This document shows positions 7,956 through 17,100 of a DNA stretch of 64,000 nt, piece after piece. Made by a program: the position numbers and the translations under genes. Source of the DNA: Bacteroidales bacterium. GTDB taxonomy: Bacteria; Bacteroidota; Bacteroidia; Bacteroidales; P3. Numbering within the stretch: the first letter of the stretch is position 1; each line of letters begins with the position of its first letter. The DNA lies in contig JAFSQF010000023.1 of the NCBI GenBank assembly GCA_017446745.1, positions 1 through 64,000 on the forward strand, read 5' to 3'. The notes beneath the pieces were generated by a model that was not told where the DNA came from, did not search any database, and was given only the letters and a program-made list of their open reading frames with translations.

Positions 7956-10064
7956 TTAGTAGCGTATGGCCTTGATTGCGTCCCAATAGATTTTGACGTT
8001 GTATTTATTGCGCAGGCTTTTGATAAGTTCGGCATCGAGGTAGTTCTGATAGTCGTTGATGTAGTAACCACGAGCTTCCGAGCGGCTCTTAAGGCAAGGC
8101 TGTATCAGGGCATTCACCCTAACCACTCTGTAGCCCATGGAGGTGGGCAATACATAGATGCCTGTTTGCCACTGGTTGTCGTTCAGGATATTCTGGTGTT
8201 CCTTTTCCACCACAATTTCCTCGACCTTGATCTTGCCTTCTGTTTTCATAGCATCGTTTAACTCATCCGAGAGTTTTCCTATGGGCCAATTTTTTTTCGT
8301 GGCTTTCTGGAAGAGTTTCAGAGCCTTATCCGGGGCGAGCATGGTGCTGTCGTCGACGTAGGCCAGGGTGATGTTTGCACGCTGGTTCCAGAAGTAGGGG
8401 GCGTCGTCGGGGTTCGACATGCTGTGTTTCTTCGACTCGGACTGATAGAAAGCCTCGAGGCCAACGGTGTCGGCCACAGCTTTGCGCCAAACGTTCTCGT
8501 CGTTGTAGGCAAAGATCATCAAGCCGTTACGGTATTCCTTGACCAGGGCTGCGAAATCGGGGTTGAAATCTTCGAGATGCTTGTCGGCATATTCGAAGAC
8601 CTTATTGTTCACGAAAGTCTCATATTTATTGTTGAAGTAAGTCTCGAGGTCCAGGTCCGGTTCATACCGCATGTTGTTTTGCAGGAAGACAAGAAACTCG
8701 CGCGGAGTATGCTCCTCATCGCCTATTTTGAACAGGGGGCTGTTGTTGGTTATCATCGATTCGCGGTAGACCCAAAGGCGACGGAGGATTGAGTCGTTGA
8801 CAGCGGCGCGGCATTCGTCGAGCGAGGCCATCATGGCCACTGGGGTGTTCGATGGTTTCTTCTTGCCTTTAGCGTTGGAAGAGGGTACGGGGGTCTTGGT
8901 GAAGTCGATGAAGTTGTAGTGCCGTTTGCTCTGCTCTATGAACTGCTGCCGAGGTTTGGCGCTGCGACGGTCGCGGGCCATGCGCTGCTTGTAGTAAGGC
9001 ACCATATCGTCGAAATCAGGCAACGTCTCTTTGTTGTTCAGTAGGACGATGTGCCAACCCCTCTCGGTCAGGAAGGGCTCGCTATACTCACCGGGGTTGA
9101 GTCTTGCTATAGTCTCCACATACTCCGGCGGCAGCTGACGCTGGGTGACTTCAGAGATTTGCCCGCCCTTGTCGCTGGTGTTACGGTCCAAGGAGTATCT
9201 GCGGCACACAGAGGCGAAGTCTCTTCCCTGCTTCAGGGCATTGTAGGCCTCAAAGACACGATTGCGAGCCATAGCCGAATCGCCTGCGAAAGGCACCCAG
9301 ATGTGCTGCATCGTTGTTCTGCCGTAGTAGGGCGTCTTGGAGAACAGTTTGATGATATGGTAGCCATAGTTCGACCTGACGGGCAGAGACACCTCGCCAG
9401 GCTGCAGGGCGTAGGCACCACATTCGAAGGGGTAAACCATCTCGAATACCGTGAAGTTGCCGAGGTCGCCATTATCCTGTCGCCGAGGGTCGTCAGGGGC
9501 CACCTTTTCTTTGTCGAGGCGACGCACAACGGATTCTTTTGCTACGGTCATGAAATCCTCGCCACCTTTGGTGACCCTGTTGTAGAATTCCATGGCCTCA
9601 TCAAAAGCCTTCATGGTGTCGGCCGGCGACGCGTTGGAGCGGCATGCCACCAAGATGTGAGCGGCATGAAGGACATAATGGTTGCGCTCGTAGGCCTCGA
9701 GGAGCAGCTGCTGCATCGTGGCGGAATCGATAAGATAGGGCTGAGCCAGCTCGTCGCGATAGCCTTTCAGTTCGCCTACGAGCGACGGCAAAGTGTCGAA
9801 GCCTTTGGCGTAGGCATCCTCGAGTTTTACGCGGAAATTGACGAAGAGTTCGGCATAATCGGTCAGAGCCTTGCCTTTCTGCGTGGCCGTCGCCGACGGT
9901 CCTGCATTGGGATCCTTGTCGACCGAGCGCAGGAACTCTTTCATGAACTCGGACTGGTGGATTTGCTTCCCGTTGATGTCAAAAAGCACGGGGTCGTTGG
10001 CATTTTGTGCATTAAGCGAAAGGGAGAACCCCAAAGCCAGAATACATACAAAAAGTTTTTTCAC
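7956..10064 (-). CDS. PpiC-type peptidylprolyl isomerase, double parvulin
   Basis: A 702-residue secreted foldase. It has a signal peptide (1-19, SLSLNAQ), an N-terminal chaperone region, then two parvulin domains at about 130-250 (LHAAHILVAC...NYGYHIIKLF) and 255-365 (MQHIWVPF...RGWHIVLLNNKE), and a long C-terminal part of about 330 residues with no clear family. Paired SurA/PpiC genes of this type next to guaB are common in Bacteroidales. The start fits the signal peptide. There is a 123-base gap upstream to the guaB stop. Confidence 0.85.
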   Translation of the reverse strand: MKKLFVCILALGFSLSLNAQNANDPVLFDINGKQIHQSEFMKEFLRSVDKDPNAGPSATATQKGKALTDYAELFVNFRVKLEDAYAKGFDTLPSLVGELKGYRDELAQPYLIDSATMQQLLLEAYERNHYVLHAAHILVACRSNASPADTMKAFDEAMEFYNRVTKGGEDFMTVAKESVVRRLDKEKVAPDDPRRQDNGDLGNFTVFEMVYPFECGAYALQPGEVSLPVRSNYGYHIIKLFSKTPYYGRTTMQHIWVPFAGDSAMARNRVFEAYNALKQGRDFASVCRRYSLDRNTSDKGGQISEVTQRQLPPEYVETIARLNPGEYSEPFLTERGWHIVLLNNKETLPDFDDMVPYYKQRMARDRRSAKPRQQFIEQSKRHYNFIDFTKTPVPSSNAKGKKKPSNTPVAMMASLDECRAAVNDSILRRLWVYRESMITNNSPLFKIGDEEHTPREFLVFLQNNMRYEPDLDLETYFNNKYETFVNNKVFEYADKHLEDFNPDFAALVKEYRNGLMIFAYNDENVWRKAVADTVGLEAFYQSESKKHSMSNPDDAPYFWNQRANITLAYVDDSTMLAPDKALKLFQKATKKNWPIGKLSDELNDAMKTEGKIKVEEIVVEKEHQNILNDNQWQTGIYVLPTSMGYRVVRVNALIQPCLKSRSEARGYYINDYQNYLDAELIKSLRNKYNVKIYWDAIKAIRY

Positions 10065-10187
10065 AATATGTCAAGAGAATGTATTGAATTGTTTAGTTGC
10101 CATCTGCGAAGCAAAGGACTAAACAATTAGTTAAATAATGTCTGATTATGAACGATTACACAATGTGTTGTTATTGAACGGCAGTCC

Positions 10188-11660
10188 TTATCTGGAGTAG
10201 TTGGGGGCTTCGCGTGTGATGGCGATGTCGTGCGGATGGCTCTCGGTGCGTCCGGCCGCGGTGATGCGGATGAATTTGGCCTGCTGCAGGGCCTCGATGT
10301 CGCGCGAGCCGGTGTAGCCCATACCGGCCCTCAGACCGCCGACAAGCTGATAAAGGACTTCGTTGAGGGTGCCTTTATAAGGCACACGACCCACGACGCC
10401 TTCTGGCACCAGCTTTTTCACGTCGGTCTCCTTATCCTGGAAGTAACGGTCCTTGGAGCCGCTCTGCATGGCCTCGAGCGAGCCCATGCCGCGATACGAT
10501 TTGAACTTACGTCCTTCGAAGATGATAGTCTCGCCCGGAGCCTCGTCAACACCAGCCACCAGGGAACCGATCATGATGCTGCTGGCGCCGGCGGCGAGGG
10601 CTTTCACGATGTCGCCGCTGTAGCGAATACCGCCGTCGGCAATCAGCGGGATATCGTAGCCTCCCTGCTTGAGGGCACCGGCCACCTCGCACACGGCAGT
10701 AAGCTGGGGCACACCGATACCGGCGATGATACGTGTGGAGCAGATACTGCCAGGGCCAATACCCACCTTGACGGCATCGGCGCCGGCCTCGGCCAGCATA
10801 AGAGCGGCCTCGCCGGTGGCGATATTGCCCACCACAACGTCGAGGTTGGGATAGGCCGCCTTCACAGTCTTCAGAGCCTCCACCACCCGTATGGAATGGC
10901 CATGAGCGGTGTCGATAACTATGGCGTCGACGCCAGCCTCGACCAGAGCGCTGACGCGCTCCATCATGTCGGCCGTTATGCCCACACCGGCAGCCACACG
11001 CAGGCGTCCGTTGCTGTCCTTGCAGGCATTGGGGTGCTCTTTGTTCTTCATGATGTCGCTATAGGTGATCAGACCCATGAAGACGCCCTCTTCGTTCACC
11101 ACGGGCAGCTTCTCGATCTTGTGCTCCTGCAGTATCTCTGCCGCCTCGCTGAAAGTGGTACCCACATGGGTGGTGATGAGGTCGGTGATCATTATGTCGC
11201 TGAGCGGACGGCTCATGTTGCGTTCGAAACGGAGGTCGCGGTTGGTGACCATACCAATCAGTTTGCGTTCATCGTCGACAATGGGAATACCGCCGATATG
11301 GTATTCATGCATCAGGCTGAGGGCATCCTTGACCAGTGCATCCTTTCCGAGTGTCACGGGGTCCACAATCATGCCATTTTCGGAGCGCTTCACTTTGCGC
11401 ACTTCGTAGGCCTGGTTTTCAATACTCATGTTCTTGTGAAGTACGCCCATGCCGCCTTCCTGGGCCATGCCGATAGCCATAGCGGCCTCGGTAACGGTGT
11501 CCATTGCGGCGGAAATCATTGGAATATTGAGGTCTATATTACGCGAGAAACGGGTGTTGACCTTAACTTCGCGTGGTAGTACGTCGGAATAGCTTGGAAC
11601 AAGGAGGACGTCGTCGTATGTCAGTCCTTCGCCGATGAATTTAGTGGAATCTGTATACAT
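10188..11660 (-). CDS. guaB: Inosine-5'-monophosphate dehydrogenase
   Basis: A 490-residue protein from the ATG at 11660, oxidising IMP to XMP in guanine nucleotide synthesis. Seen: the N-terminal [20 protein letters not shown], a CBS pair in the middle ([19 protein letters not shown] and ...[12 protein letters not shown]), VIDTAHGHS, the active-site loop [17 protein letters not shown] with the catalytic Cys, [10 protein letters not shown], and the flap region ending at [11 protein letters not shown]. An in-frame extension to 11705 exists but begins in poor context and runs into the promoter box, so I use 11660. Confidence 0.96.
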   Translation of the reverse strand: MYTDSTKFIGEGLTYDDVLLVPSYSDVLPREVKVNTRFSRNIDLNIPMISAAMDTVTEAAMAIGMAQEGGMGVLHKNMSIENQAYEVRKVKRSENGMIVDPVTLGKDALVKDALSLMHEYHIGGIPIVDDERKLIGMVTNRDLRFERNMSRPLSDIMITDLITTHVGTTFSEAAEILQEHKIEKLPVVNEEGVFMGLITYSDIMKNKEHPNACKDSNGRLRVAAGVGITADMMERVSALVEAGVDAIVIDTAHGHSIRVVEALKTVKAAYPNLDVVVGNIATGEAALMLAEAGADAVKVGIGPGSICSTRIIAGIGVPQLTAVCEVAGALKQGGYDIPLIADGGIRYSGDIVKALAAGASSIMIGSLVAGVDEAPGETIIFEGRKFKSYRGMGSLEAMQSGSKDRYFQDKETDVKKLVPEGVVGRVPYKGTLNEVLYQLVGGLRAGMGYTGSRDIEALQQAKFIRITAAGRTESHPHDIAITREAPNYSR

Positions 11661-11682
11661 AATTATTGAAAAAAATTTCGTG

Positions 11683-11690
11683 CAAAAATA
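11683..11690 (-). promoter_or_regulatory. -7 box TATTTTTG upstream of guaB
   Basis: CAAAAATA on the plus strand reads TATTTTTG on the minus strand, matching the Bacteroidota TAnnTTTG box. It lies 23 bases upstream of the guaB ATG. A -33 element is not clear. Confidence 0.55.
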
Positions 11691-11791
11691 CCAAATTTTC
11701 CCCAATAAATATAATAAAAAACGTCACGCCATTGCAATAAATTAATTATCAAGAAAATAAAATACACTATTTATCATTCATTTTTTTTATG

Positions 11792-11799
11792 TACCTTTG
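11792..11799 (+). promoter_or_regulatory. -7 box TACCTTTG for the 11818 gene
   Basis: Exact TAnnTTTG match 18 bases before the ATG at 11818, implying a very short leader. It supports 11818 over an upstream TTG at 11797, which falls inside the box. Confidence 0.7.
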
Positions 11800-11817
11800 C
11801 AAAACTTTTTCAACATC

Positions 11818-13005
11818 ATGAAACATTTCAAAATTCAACCTATTTTGGTCATTCTTGCAACACTAATGTTGCTTCATCACACCATCAATGCGCAGCAGCC
11901 TTTTTCGCGCTACCATGTGCAGAGCCGTGGCGACCTTACAGAAGGATGCCGCCACCTGATGCTTGAAGTGGATGCCTCTGGCTTCTTTTTCGATGCCGAA
12001 TATGCCACACCAGCTGCCAAGGGTTTTACCGCCACGGGTGTAAGCCTCACCCCCACCCTTCTCTTCGGCGTCAACGAGCGTGCCCAGCTCCGCGTGGGAT
12101 TCCAGGCCCAGATGCTTGCCGGGATGGACTCGCTGCAACACTTGCGACCCATCCTGACACTTATCTACCAGCCCTCACGGTGGCTCAGCCTTACCGCCGG
12201 GACCCTGCAAGGATGGCACAGAAGCAGGATGGGCCATGCACTGTTGGACCCCTCGGTACCACTGCTCCACCCCAACGAGGAAGGCCTTCAGATTATGACC
12301 CGCACACGGCACTGGCGCAGCGACACATGGCTGGACTGGTATCATTACCTAAAGCCATGGACGCCCGACCAGGAGCGCTTCACCATGGGATCGATGCACG
12401 AAGCCATTCTGTACCTTAGGCAAGGTTTCCAGGTCGGCGTGCCGCTGCTGTTTTTGGCCAACCACAGGGGTGGCGAGGTGAAGACAATCGACACCAACAC
12501 GGTGACCACATTCAACGAGAGCGTTGGTCTGGAAGTCAGATACCGTTGGCAGAACAGCCTGAACGCCCGCAGCAACGACCTGACACTGAATATGCCGCTA
12601 CTGTTCTATCACTTAGAGGACACTGAGCTTGACCACGGCGGATGGGCATTCCACCCCACCCTGGCCTACCAGACGACGCTCATAAACAAAAACGAGCTCA
12701 GCGGCTTGGACCTTCTCTGCCGAGCCGGCTACTGGCATGGCAACCATTTCTTCAGCACGCACGGCAGCCCGCTGTTCTGGAGCATCAACCCCTACACTGC
12801 ACTACATATGCCCCCGTCGGCAGCCACCCCCGACGCCGACGTGCGCAACCTGCTGACGGCAACAGTTAGTCTTGGGCATCAGTTCAAGAACCTGCACTGC
12901 GGCCTGCAAGTCGATGCCATACACGATTTCGACATGGCAAAGACCGACTTCACCTTCAGTTTTTTCCTCCGCTTCGACGAGAGCTTCCTGCTTCGCTCGG
13001 AGTAG
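11818..13005 (+). CDS. Predicted outer-membrane beta-barrel protein, unknown function
   Basis: A 395-residue protein with a signal peptide (about 1-25, LLHHTINAQ). The rest alternates short hydrophobic and polar strands with many aromatic residues and strand-like ends (for example VSLTPTLLFGVNERAQLRVGFQAQ, TDFTFSFFLRFDESF at the C-terminus), as in a transporter-like beta-barrel. It starts from its own TACCTTTG promoter and lies 122 bases before the metal-pumping ATPase. By position it might be an outer-membrane route for metal or its chelates, but no motif shows this. Confidence 0.6.
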   Translation: MKHFKIQPILVILATLMLLHHTINAQQPFSRYHVQSRGDLTEGCRHLMLEVDASGFFFDAEYATPAAKGFTATGVSLTPTLLFGVNERAQLRVGFQAQMLAGMDSLQHLRPILTLIYQPSRWLSLTAGTLQGWHRSRMGHALLDPSVPLLHPNEEGLQIMTRTRHWRSDTWLDWYHYLKPWTPDQERFTMGSMHEAILYLRQGFQVGVPLLFLANHRGGEVKTIDTNTVTTFNESVGLEVRYRWQNSLNARSNDLTLNMPLLFYHLEDTELDHGGWAFHPTLAYQTTLINKNELSGLDLLCRAGYWHGNHFFSTHGSPLFWSINPYTALHMPPSAATPDADVRNLLTATVSLGHQFKNLHCGLQVDAIHDFDMAKTDFTFSFFLRFDESFLLRSE

Positions 13006-13099
13006 TGGCATACGCTTCCGAGCGTTGCGGCAGCAATGGCGGGGCGCCTCCGAGCGACATCAAACCAATCATTGCAACCGGGTTGCAAAACTTTCGCCG

Positions 13100-13107
13100 T
13101 ACTTTTG
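13100..13107 (+). promoter_or_regulatory. -7 box TACTTTTG for the P-type ATPase
   Basis: TAnnTTTG match 20 bases before the ATG at 13128. TTGCAAAA (13083-13090) and TTTTGCAA (13103-13110) face each other around it as an inverted repeat and could be an operator, for instance for the Fur-family protein encoded downstream. That last point is inference. Confidence 0.55.
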
Positions 13108-13127
13108 CAACATAAAAAATCAAAATT

Positions 13128-15215
13128 ATGGCTCACGATCATCATCATCATCACGCTGAAAACCATCATGATTGCTGTAATCATAATGGTGCTTCAATTC
13201 ACGCAACCGGACATTCCAACGACCATTCAGACCACCATCATCATCACCACCACCATGACGAGGAGCGGAGAGGATGGGTGGCTGTTGCCGGCGCCGCCGT
13301 ACTGCTTGCCGCGGCCATCATAGTGGAGCGAACGGCATCGCTCAACAACTGGCAACTCCTGCTGCTCTATCTCGTGCCCTACCTTGTGGCGGGCTACAGC
13401 ACGCTGAAAGAGGCCGCCGAAGGCTTGTTGCACGGCGAGGTGTTCAACGAGCATTTCCTGATGACCATAGCCACCCTCGGTGCGCTGCTTATTGGTTTCC
13501 TTCCAGGCGCAGAGACGCAGTTTCCCGAAGCCGTTTTCGTTATGCTTTTCTTTCAGATAGGCGAAATGATTGAAGGCTATGCCGAAGGGCGGAGCCGCAA
13601 AAGCATAGAGCATCTGATGGAGATCCGGCCGGACCACGCCACGGTGCTCCGCGGTGCCGAGGCCATAGAGGTACATGCCGACGCGGTGGCCGTGGGCGAG
13701 ACCATCGTGGTGAAGCCAGGCGAGAGAATACCTTTGGACGGCGTGATAACAGAAGGCAGCACAAGCCTCAACACCGTGGCGCTGACAGGCGAGAGCGTTC
13801 CCCGCAGCGTAGCAGTAGGCGACGAGGTGGCTTCGGGATGCATCAATGTCAGCGGCCTCATCAAGATGCGCGTCGCCAAACCCTTCGGCGAGAGCACTGC
13901 CAGCAAGATTATCAAGCTGGTGGAGGAGGCTTCCGAGCACAAGTCGAAAAGCGAGACGTTCATCCACCGTTTTGCAAAGGTCTACACCCCTATCGTGGTC
14001 ATCGCCGCCGTGGTGCTTGCTGTCGTTCCGCCTCTTGTCCTGCCTCTGTGGCCTTCGCAGCATTGGGCTGGTAATCCCGACCTCTTGCTGTACTCCACAT
14101 GGCTCTACCGAGCTTTGATGTTTCTGGTGGTGAGTTGCCCCTGCGCTCTTGTCATCAGCGTCCCGCTGTCGTTCTTCGGGGGGCTGGGTGGCGCCTCGCG
14201 GCAGGGTATTCTCATCAAGGGGGCCAACTATATAGATATGCTTGCCAAGGTTGACAGCGTGGCCTTCGACAAGACAGGCACACTGACCCATGGCGTCTTC
14301 ACTGTCGAGGCCGTTCACCCCGACCGTTTCGATGCCGACCACCTGCTGCACATAGCGGCGCATGTGGAGCATTTCTCCACCCACCCTATTGCAGCAGCGT
14401 TGCGCGACGCATTCCCCGACGAGGCCACCGACGGATGCCGGATAGGCGACGTGGAAGAGATTGCCGGACAAGGTATAAAGGCCAAGGTGACACTATGCAG
14501 CACGGGCATCACGCATAGCGTTTGTGTAGGCAACAGCACCCTGATGGAAAACGCAGGAGCGCAATGGCACGACTGCGGCGAGACAGGCACCGTAATTCAT
14601 ATCGCTATTGATGGCGAATATGCGGGGCATATCGTGATAGGCGACAAAATAAAAGATGCCAGTGCCGAAGCCATCAGGGCGCTACGCCGGGAGGGGGTGC
14701 GCCACACCGCCATGCTAACCGGCGACCGCGCCGCCGTAGCCGCCGACGTGGCACACAAGATTGGCATCGACGAATACCACGCTGAGCTGATGCCGGCCGA
14801 CAAGCTGCGTTGGGTTGAGGAGCATAAGGCTTCGGGAGGCGAGGGCGCCGAACGTAGCGACGCCGGCATATTGGCCTTTGTGGGCGACGGCATCAACGAT
14901 GCCCCTGTGCTGGCGCGTGCCGACGTGGGTATCGCCATGGGTGCTCTGGGCAGCGACGCCGCCATCGAGGCCGCCGACGTGGTGCTTATGGACGACAACC
15001 CCACCAAGGTCGCCACAGCCATCAGCACGGCACGGCGCACGCTGCGCATCGCCCGTCAGAATGTTGTCTTCGCCATAGGCGTAAAACTGCTGGTGCTACT
15101 TCTTGCCGCTGTGGGTCTTGCCACGATGTGGATGGCCGTCTTCGCCGATGTGGGAGTGACGTTTCTGGCAGTACTGAATGCACTGAGAACAATGAGGATA
15201 AAGAAAGTGAATTAA
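13128..15215 (+). CDS. Zn/Cd/Pb-exporting P1B-type ATPase with His-rich N-terminus
   Basis: A 695-residue heavy-metal-translocating ATPase in the inner membrane. Seen: TGES actuator motif, CPC metal site at 337-339 in SCPCALVIS, phosphorylation site DKTGT from Asp381, the HP locus (STHPIA), GDGINDAP from 586, and a last membrane helix with MWMAVFADVG typical of the P1B-2 (Zn, Cd, Pb) group. The usual N-terminal CxxC metal-binding domain is missing; residues 3-43 are instead very rich in histidine with one CC pair. It lies between an outer-membrane-type gene and a Fur-family regulator, which supports a role in metal efflux. Confidence 0.92.
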   Translation: MAHDHHHHHAENHHDCCNHNGASIHATGHSNDHSDHHHHHHHHDEERRGWVAVAGAAVLLAAAIIVERTASLNNWQLLLLYLVPYLVAGYSTLKEAAEGLLHGEVFNEHFLMTIATLGALLIGFLPGAETQFPEAVFVMLFFQIGEMIEGYAEGRSRKSIEHLMEIRPDHATVLRGAEAIEVHADAVAVGETIVVKPGERIPLDGVITEGSTSLNTVALTGESVPRSVAVGDEVASGCINVSGLIKMRVAKPFGESTASKIIKLVEEASEHKSKSETFIHRFAKVYTPIVVIAAVVLAVVPPLVLPLWPSQHWAGNPDLLLYSTWLYRALMFLVVSCPCALVISVPLSFFGGLGGASRQGILIKGANYIDMLAKVDSVAFDKTGTLTHGVFTVEAVHPDRFDADHLLHIAAHVEHFSTHPIAAALRDAFPDEATDGCRIGDVEEIAGQGIKAKVTLCSTGITHSVCVGNSTLMENAGAQWHDCGETGTVIHIAIDGEYAGHIVIGDKIKDASAEAIRALRREGVRHTAMLTGDRAAVAADVAHKIGIDEYHAELMPADKLRWVEEHKASGGEGAERSDAGILAFVGDGINDAPVLARADVGIAMGALGSDAAIEAADVVLMDDNPTKVATAISTARRTLRIARQNVVFAIGVKLLVLLLAAVGLATMWMAVFADVGVTFLAVLNALRTMRIKKVN

Positions 15216-15247
15216 AGTAAAGCTACCAGCCAGCACACATTCTGCCT

Positions 15248-15281
15248 GCGACTCAGGCAGGCGGGCGTCGCCACCTGTGAA
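15248..15281 (+). repeat. REP-like GC-rich repeat, degenerate
   Basis: GCCTGCGACTCAGGCAGGC and the following GGGCGTCGCC resemble the GGTACGC-type hairpins elsewhere in the window. It sits in the 107-base gap between the ATPase and the Fur-family gene. Confidence 0.4.
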
Positions 15282-15322
15282 GCATAAAATTCTCAACCTT
15301 CCTAACAAAAAACAAAAACAAC

Positions 15323-15748
15323 ATGACCGAAGAAGAGACCCTACAACATGCTGGGATTCGCCTCACGGCAGTGAGACTGATGATCTGGAAAGCCGTGCGA
15401 CAGGAATTCCAAGGTGTGTTCAGTCTGGCCGACCTTGAGGAATCGCTGCCCACCGTAGACCGCTCAACTCTGTTCCGCACTTTGACGCTGCTGAGCGAAA
15501 AACACCTGCTCCACAATGTGGACGACGGCAGTGGCACACAAAAATACTGCGTCTGCCACCACGACGACACACGCCATTGCCTTGGGCACGTCCACCTGAC
15601 TTGCCGTATCTGCCACACCACCACATGTCTCAGTGATGTCACCATTCCCCAAGTGCCATTGCCCGAAGGCTTCGTGCCCGAGGAGACAGAATATGTGGTG
15701 AAAGGCATCTGCAGCCGCTGCGCCTTGAGAAAAGCCTATCGAGAATGA
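15323..15748 (+). CDS. Fur-family metal-dependent transcriptional regulator (Zur-like)
   Basis: A 141-residue Fur-family repressor. The winged-helix part (1-70) has RLTAVRLMIWKAV and the recognition helix DRSTLFRTLTLLSEK. The C-terminal dimerisation part has metal ligands: the HH pair at 79-80, His85, His89, His91, a structural-zinc site CRIC (94-97) and CSRC (130-133). Position after a Zn/Cd exporter suggests a zinc- or cadmium-sensing role, but the metal cannot be told from sequence. The 107-base gap to the ATPase may hold its own promoter. Confidence 0.87.
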   Translation: MTEEETLQHAGIRLTAVRLMIWKAVRQEFQGVFSLADLEESLPTVDRSTLFRTLTLLSEKHLLHNVDDGSGTQKYCVCHHDDTRHCLGHVHLTCRICHTTTCLSDVTIPQVPLPEGFVPEETEYVVKGICSRCALRKAYRE

Positions 15749-15751
15749 CTC

Positions 15752-16102
15752 GTGAGCACTTCTAAAAAAAGCCCAATACTGGTGAAGAAATATCCACTGG
15801 ATGCAACTGAGCCTTATATTGCTGAAAGATCATTGTCTGTAAATGATAGCCAAGAGGCTGCCGTGGCATCTGGAAAGAAAACTTATCAGAGCGTAACGGA
15901 GAAATATGGTGAGGAGTATGCTGAGGCATTTATGGAGAATGAACGAGGCACGTATGTAGGTGGCGTGATACTGAAAGAAGGTCAGGCAATTATGACAGAC
16001 TTCAAGAAAGGTCATGCAGAGGTGATACTGAATGAAGGGGTAAGGCCAGAAGATTTGAAGATATTTGAAGAACTTACAAAATATGAATACAAAGATGAGT
16101 GA
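15752..16102 (+). CDS. Small protein of unknown function, first gene of an AT-rich trio
   Basis: A 116-residue protein that I do not recognise. It is charged, with no signal peptide or membrane helix, so probably cytoplasmic. The only start available is GTG at 15752, one codon after the in-frame stop of the Fur gene. The second half (ERGTYVGGVILKEGQAIMTDFKKGH) could form a small beta sheet. Base composition and codon use change abruptly from the GC-rich Fur gene to A/T-rich here. It overlaps the next gene by about 20 bases, so the three genes are likely translated together. Confidence 0.6.
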   Translation: MSTSKKSPILVKKYPLDATEPYIAERSLSVNDSQEAAVASGKKTYQSVTEKYGEEYAEAFMENERGTYVGGVILKEGQAIMTDFKKGHAEVILNEGVRPEDLKIFEELTKYEYKDE

Positions 16103-16481
16103 ACCAACATTGGTGCTGATAGGGACCTTACAGAGGATTTCCAAGATGCCGCTTGCCGCAGTATATATGGACAGCGGGTCACGCTCTCTTTACCTTTTTG
16201 TAAGGGTGAATAGCCTGCGTGATGCTACGCCTGTGTTTGTGGCCACGGACACTACGGCAGAAAACTTGGTAAAATATTTGAATCGTCGTATTGTATTGCG
16301 GACTATGTTTGCTAAGAAAAACCGTGAGTATGCTGAGTTGATAGACGGAAAAATGAGGCGCGTACATTATGATGACGGTAACGCAACGGAAGTGAGACTG
16401 AAGAAGGCTGGTCGGTTTGAGCCTGAATTATGCAACAATCGGGTGGAATTGGAACATTTTTTTAGTAACTACAATCAATAG
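16083..16481 (+). CDS. Small protein of unknown function, second gene of the trio
   Basis: A 132-residue protein from ATG 16083; the ATG at 16095 (ATGAGTGA overlap with the previous stop) is an equally good start. It is basic and soluble-looking, with a beta-rich first half (TLVLIGTLQRI...LAAVYM...SLYLFVRV) and a lysine/arginine-rich middle (LNRRIVLRTMFAKKNREY). I do not recognise a family. Tight overlap upstream and a 5-base gap downstream place it in one operon with its neighbours. A toxin or binding protein is possible but unproved. Confidence 0.65.
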   Translation: MNTKMSEPTLVLIGTLQRISKMPLAAVYMDSGSRSLYLFVRVNSLRDATPVFVATDTTAENLVKYLNRRIVLRTMFAKKNREYAELIDGKMRRVHYDDGNATEVRLKKAGRFEPELCNNRVELEHFFSNYNQ

Positions 16482-16486
16482 ATGAT

Positions 16487-16918
16487 ATGGAAAACGTTCA
16501 GATAGTAGCATATAACGAGAATATCTTTAACATCCCAGCAGATGTAAATGAGTCTCTGCTGAAGGACAAGCAGGTGGCAGTGGGCATAAACCCTGTTTTG
16601 CGATACAAAGAGGGAACAAATGCTGTGGGATGCCAGATGCGAGTGGTTTATACTCTTGAGGGAAGACAGGTTATGGACTATGCGGCCGTTGTGACTGTGC
16701 TTGTCGGTGGATGGAACGAGATGTTGAAAAAAGTCACAGACGGCAAGGAGATTGTTGCAGCATCCAAGGAAGCATGGGTGAAAGCCATCGATTTTGTACG
16801 TGGTATTATCTGTGCAAATGCCAACAAAACAGGTAATGTGGCGGTAGCACGTATGATGCTGCCAAATGTTGATATAGACAAGTTCCTGGAAAATGTTTCA
16901 ATTGAAAAACTCTCATGA
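16487..16918 (+). CDS. SecB-like small protein, third gene of the trio
   Basis: A 143-residue protein whose layout resembles the SecB chaperone fold: an N-terminal strand region (VAVGINPVLRYKEG, QMRVVYTLEGRQVMDYAAVVTVLV), then a long helix (KEAWVKAIDFVRGIICANANKTG) and a final LPNVDIDKFLENVS segment like the LP.(I/V)d motif of SecB-like proteins. SecB-like proteins act as export chaperones or, in toxin-antitoxin-chaperone systems, guard an unstable antitoxin. Similarity is by eye only. The gene ends just before a strong hairpin at 16930. Confidence 0.6.
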   Translation: MENVQIVAYNENIFNIPADVNESLLKDKQVAVGINPVLRYKEGTNAVGCQMRVVYTLEGRQVMDYAAVVTVLVGGWNEMLKKVTDGKEIVAASKEAWVKAIDFVRGIICANANKTGNVAVARMMLPNVDIDKFLENVSIEKLS

Positions 16919-16929
16919 CACGATAAAAA

Positions 16930-16958
16930 GTAGCAGGTCTGTATGAGAGACCTGCTAC
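16930..16958 (+). terminator. Strong hairpin after the trio (possible terminator)
   Basis: An 11-base-pair perfect stem, GTAGCAGGTCT with AGACCTGCTAC, and a 7-base loop, 11 bases after the stop of the third gene. There is no T run, so an intrinsic terminator is uncertain. One arm, GTAGCAGGTCT, occurs again at 17972-17982, hinting at a repeat origin. Confidence 0.45.
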
Positions 16959-17091
16959 CCGTCAGAGAATAATGTTTGGTGTCAATATTAGGAACAACGT
17001 GTATTTGTTTCTTCATACAAAAATGATTTAGACGTTTTTCTTCTGCTTTGGTTTTCGAAGCGTAACCTGGCCGTTTCAAGGCCGGGGCCAT

Positions 17092-17099
17092 TACCTTTG
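17092..17099 (+). promoter_or_regulatory. -7 box TACCTTTG with no gene behind it
   Basis: Exact TAnnTTTG match in a 1.2-kb stretch without a protein gene. Directly downstream is a well-paired segment (17101-17190). Confidence 0.35.
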
Positions 17100-17100
17100 G

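Noticed and set aside
10230..11579. 449-codon open frame opposite guaB
   Set aside because: Antisense shadow of a conserved gene in GC-rich coding DNA; no family, rich in His and Gly as such shadows are.
11660..11705. N-terminal extension of guaB
   Set aside because: It would cross the promoter box at 11683-11690 and adds residues absent from the family.
13227..14471. 414-codon frame opposite the P-type ATPase
   Set aside because: Shadow frame; the plus-strand gene has all motifs of its family.
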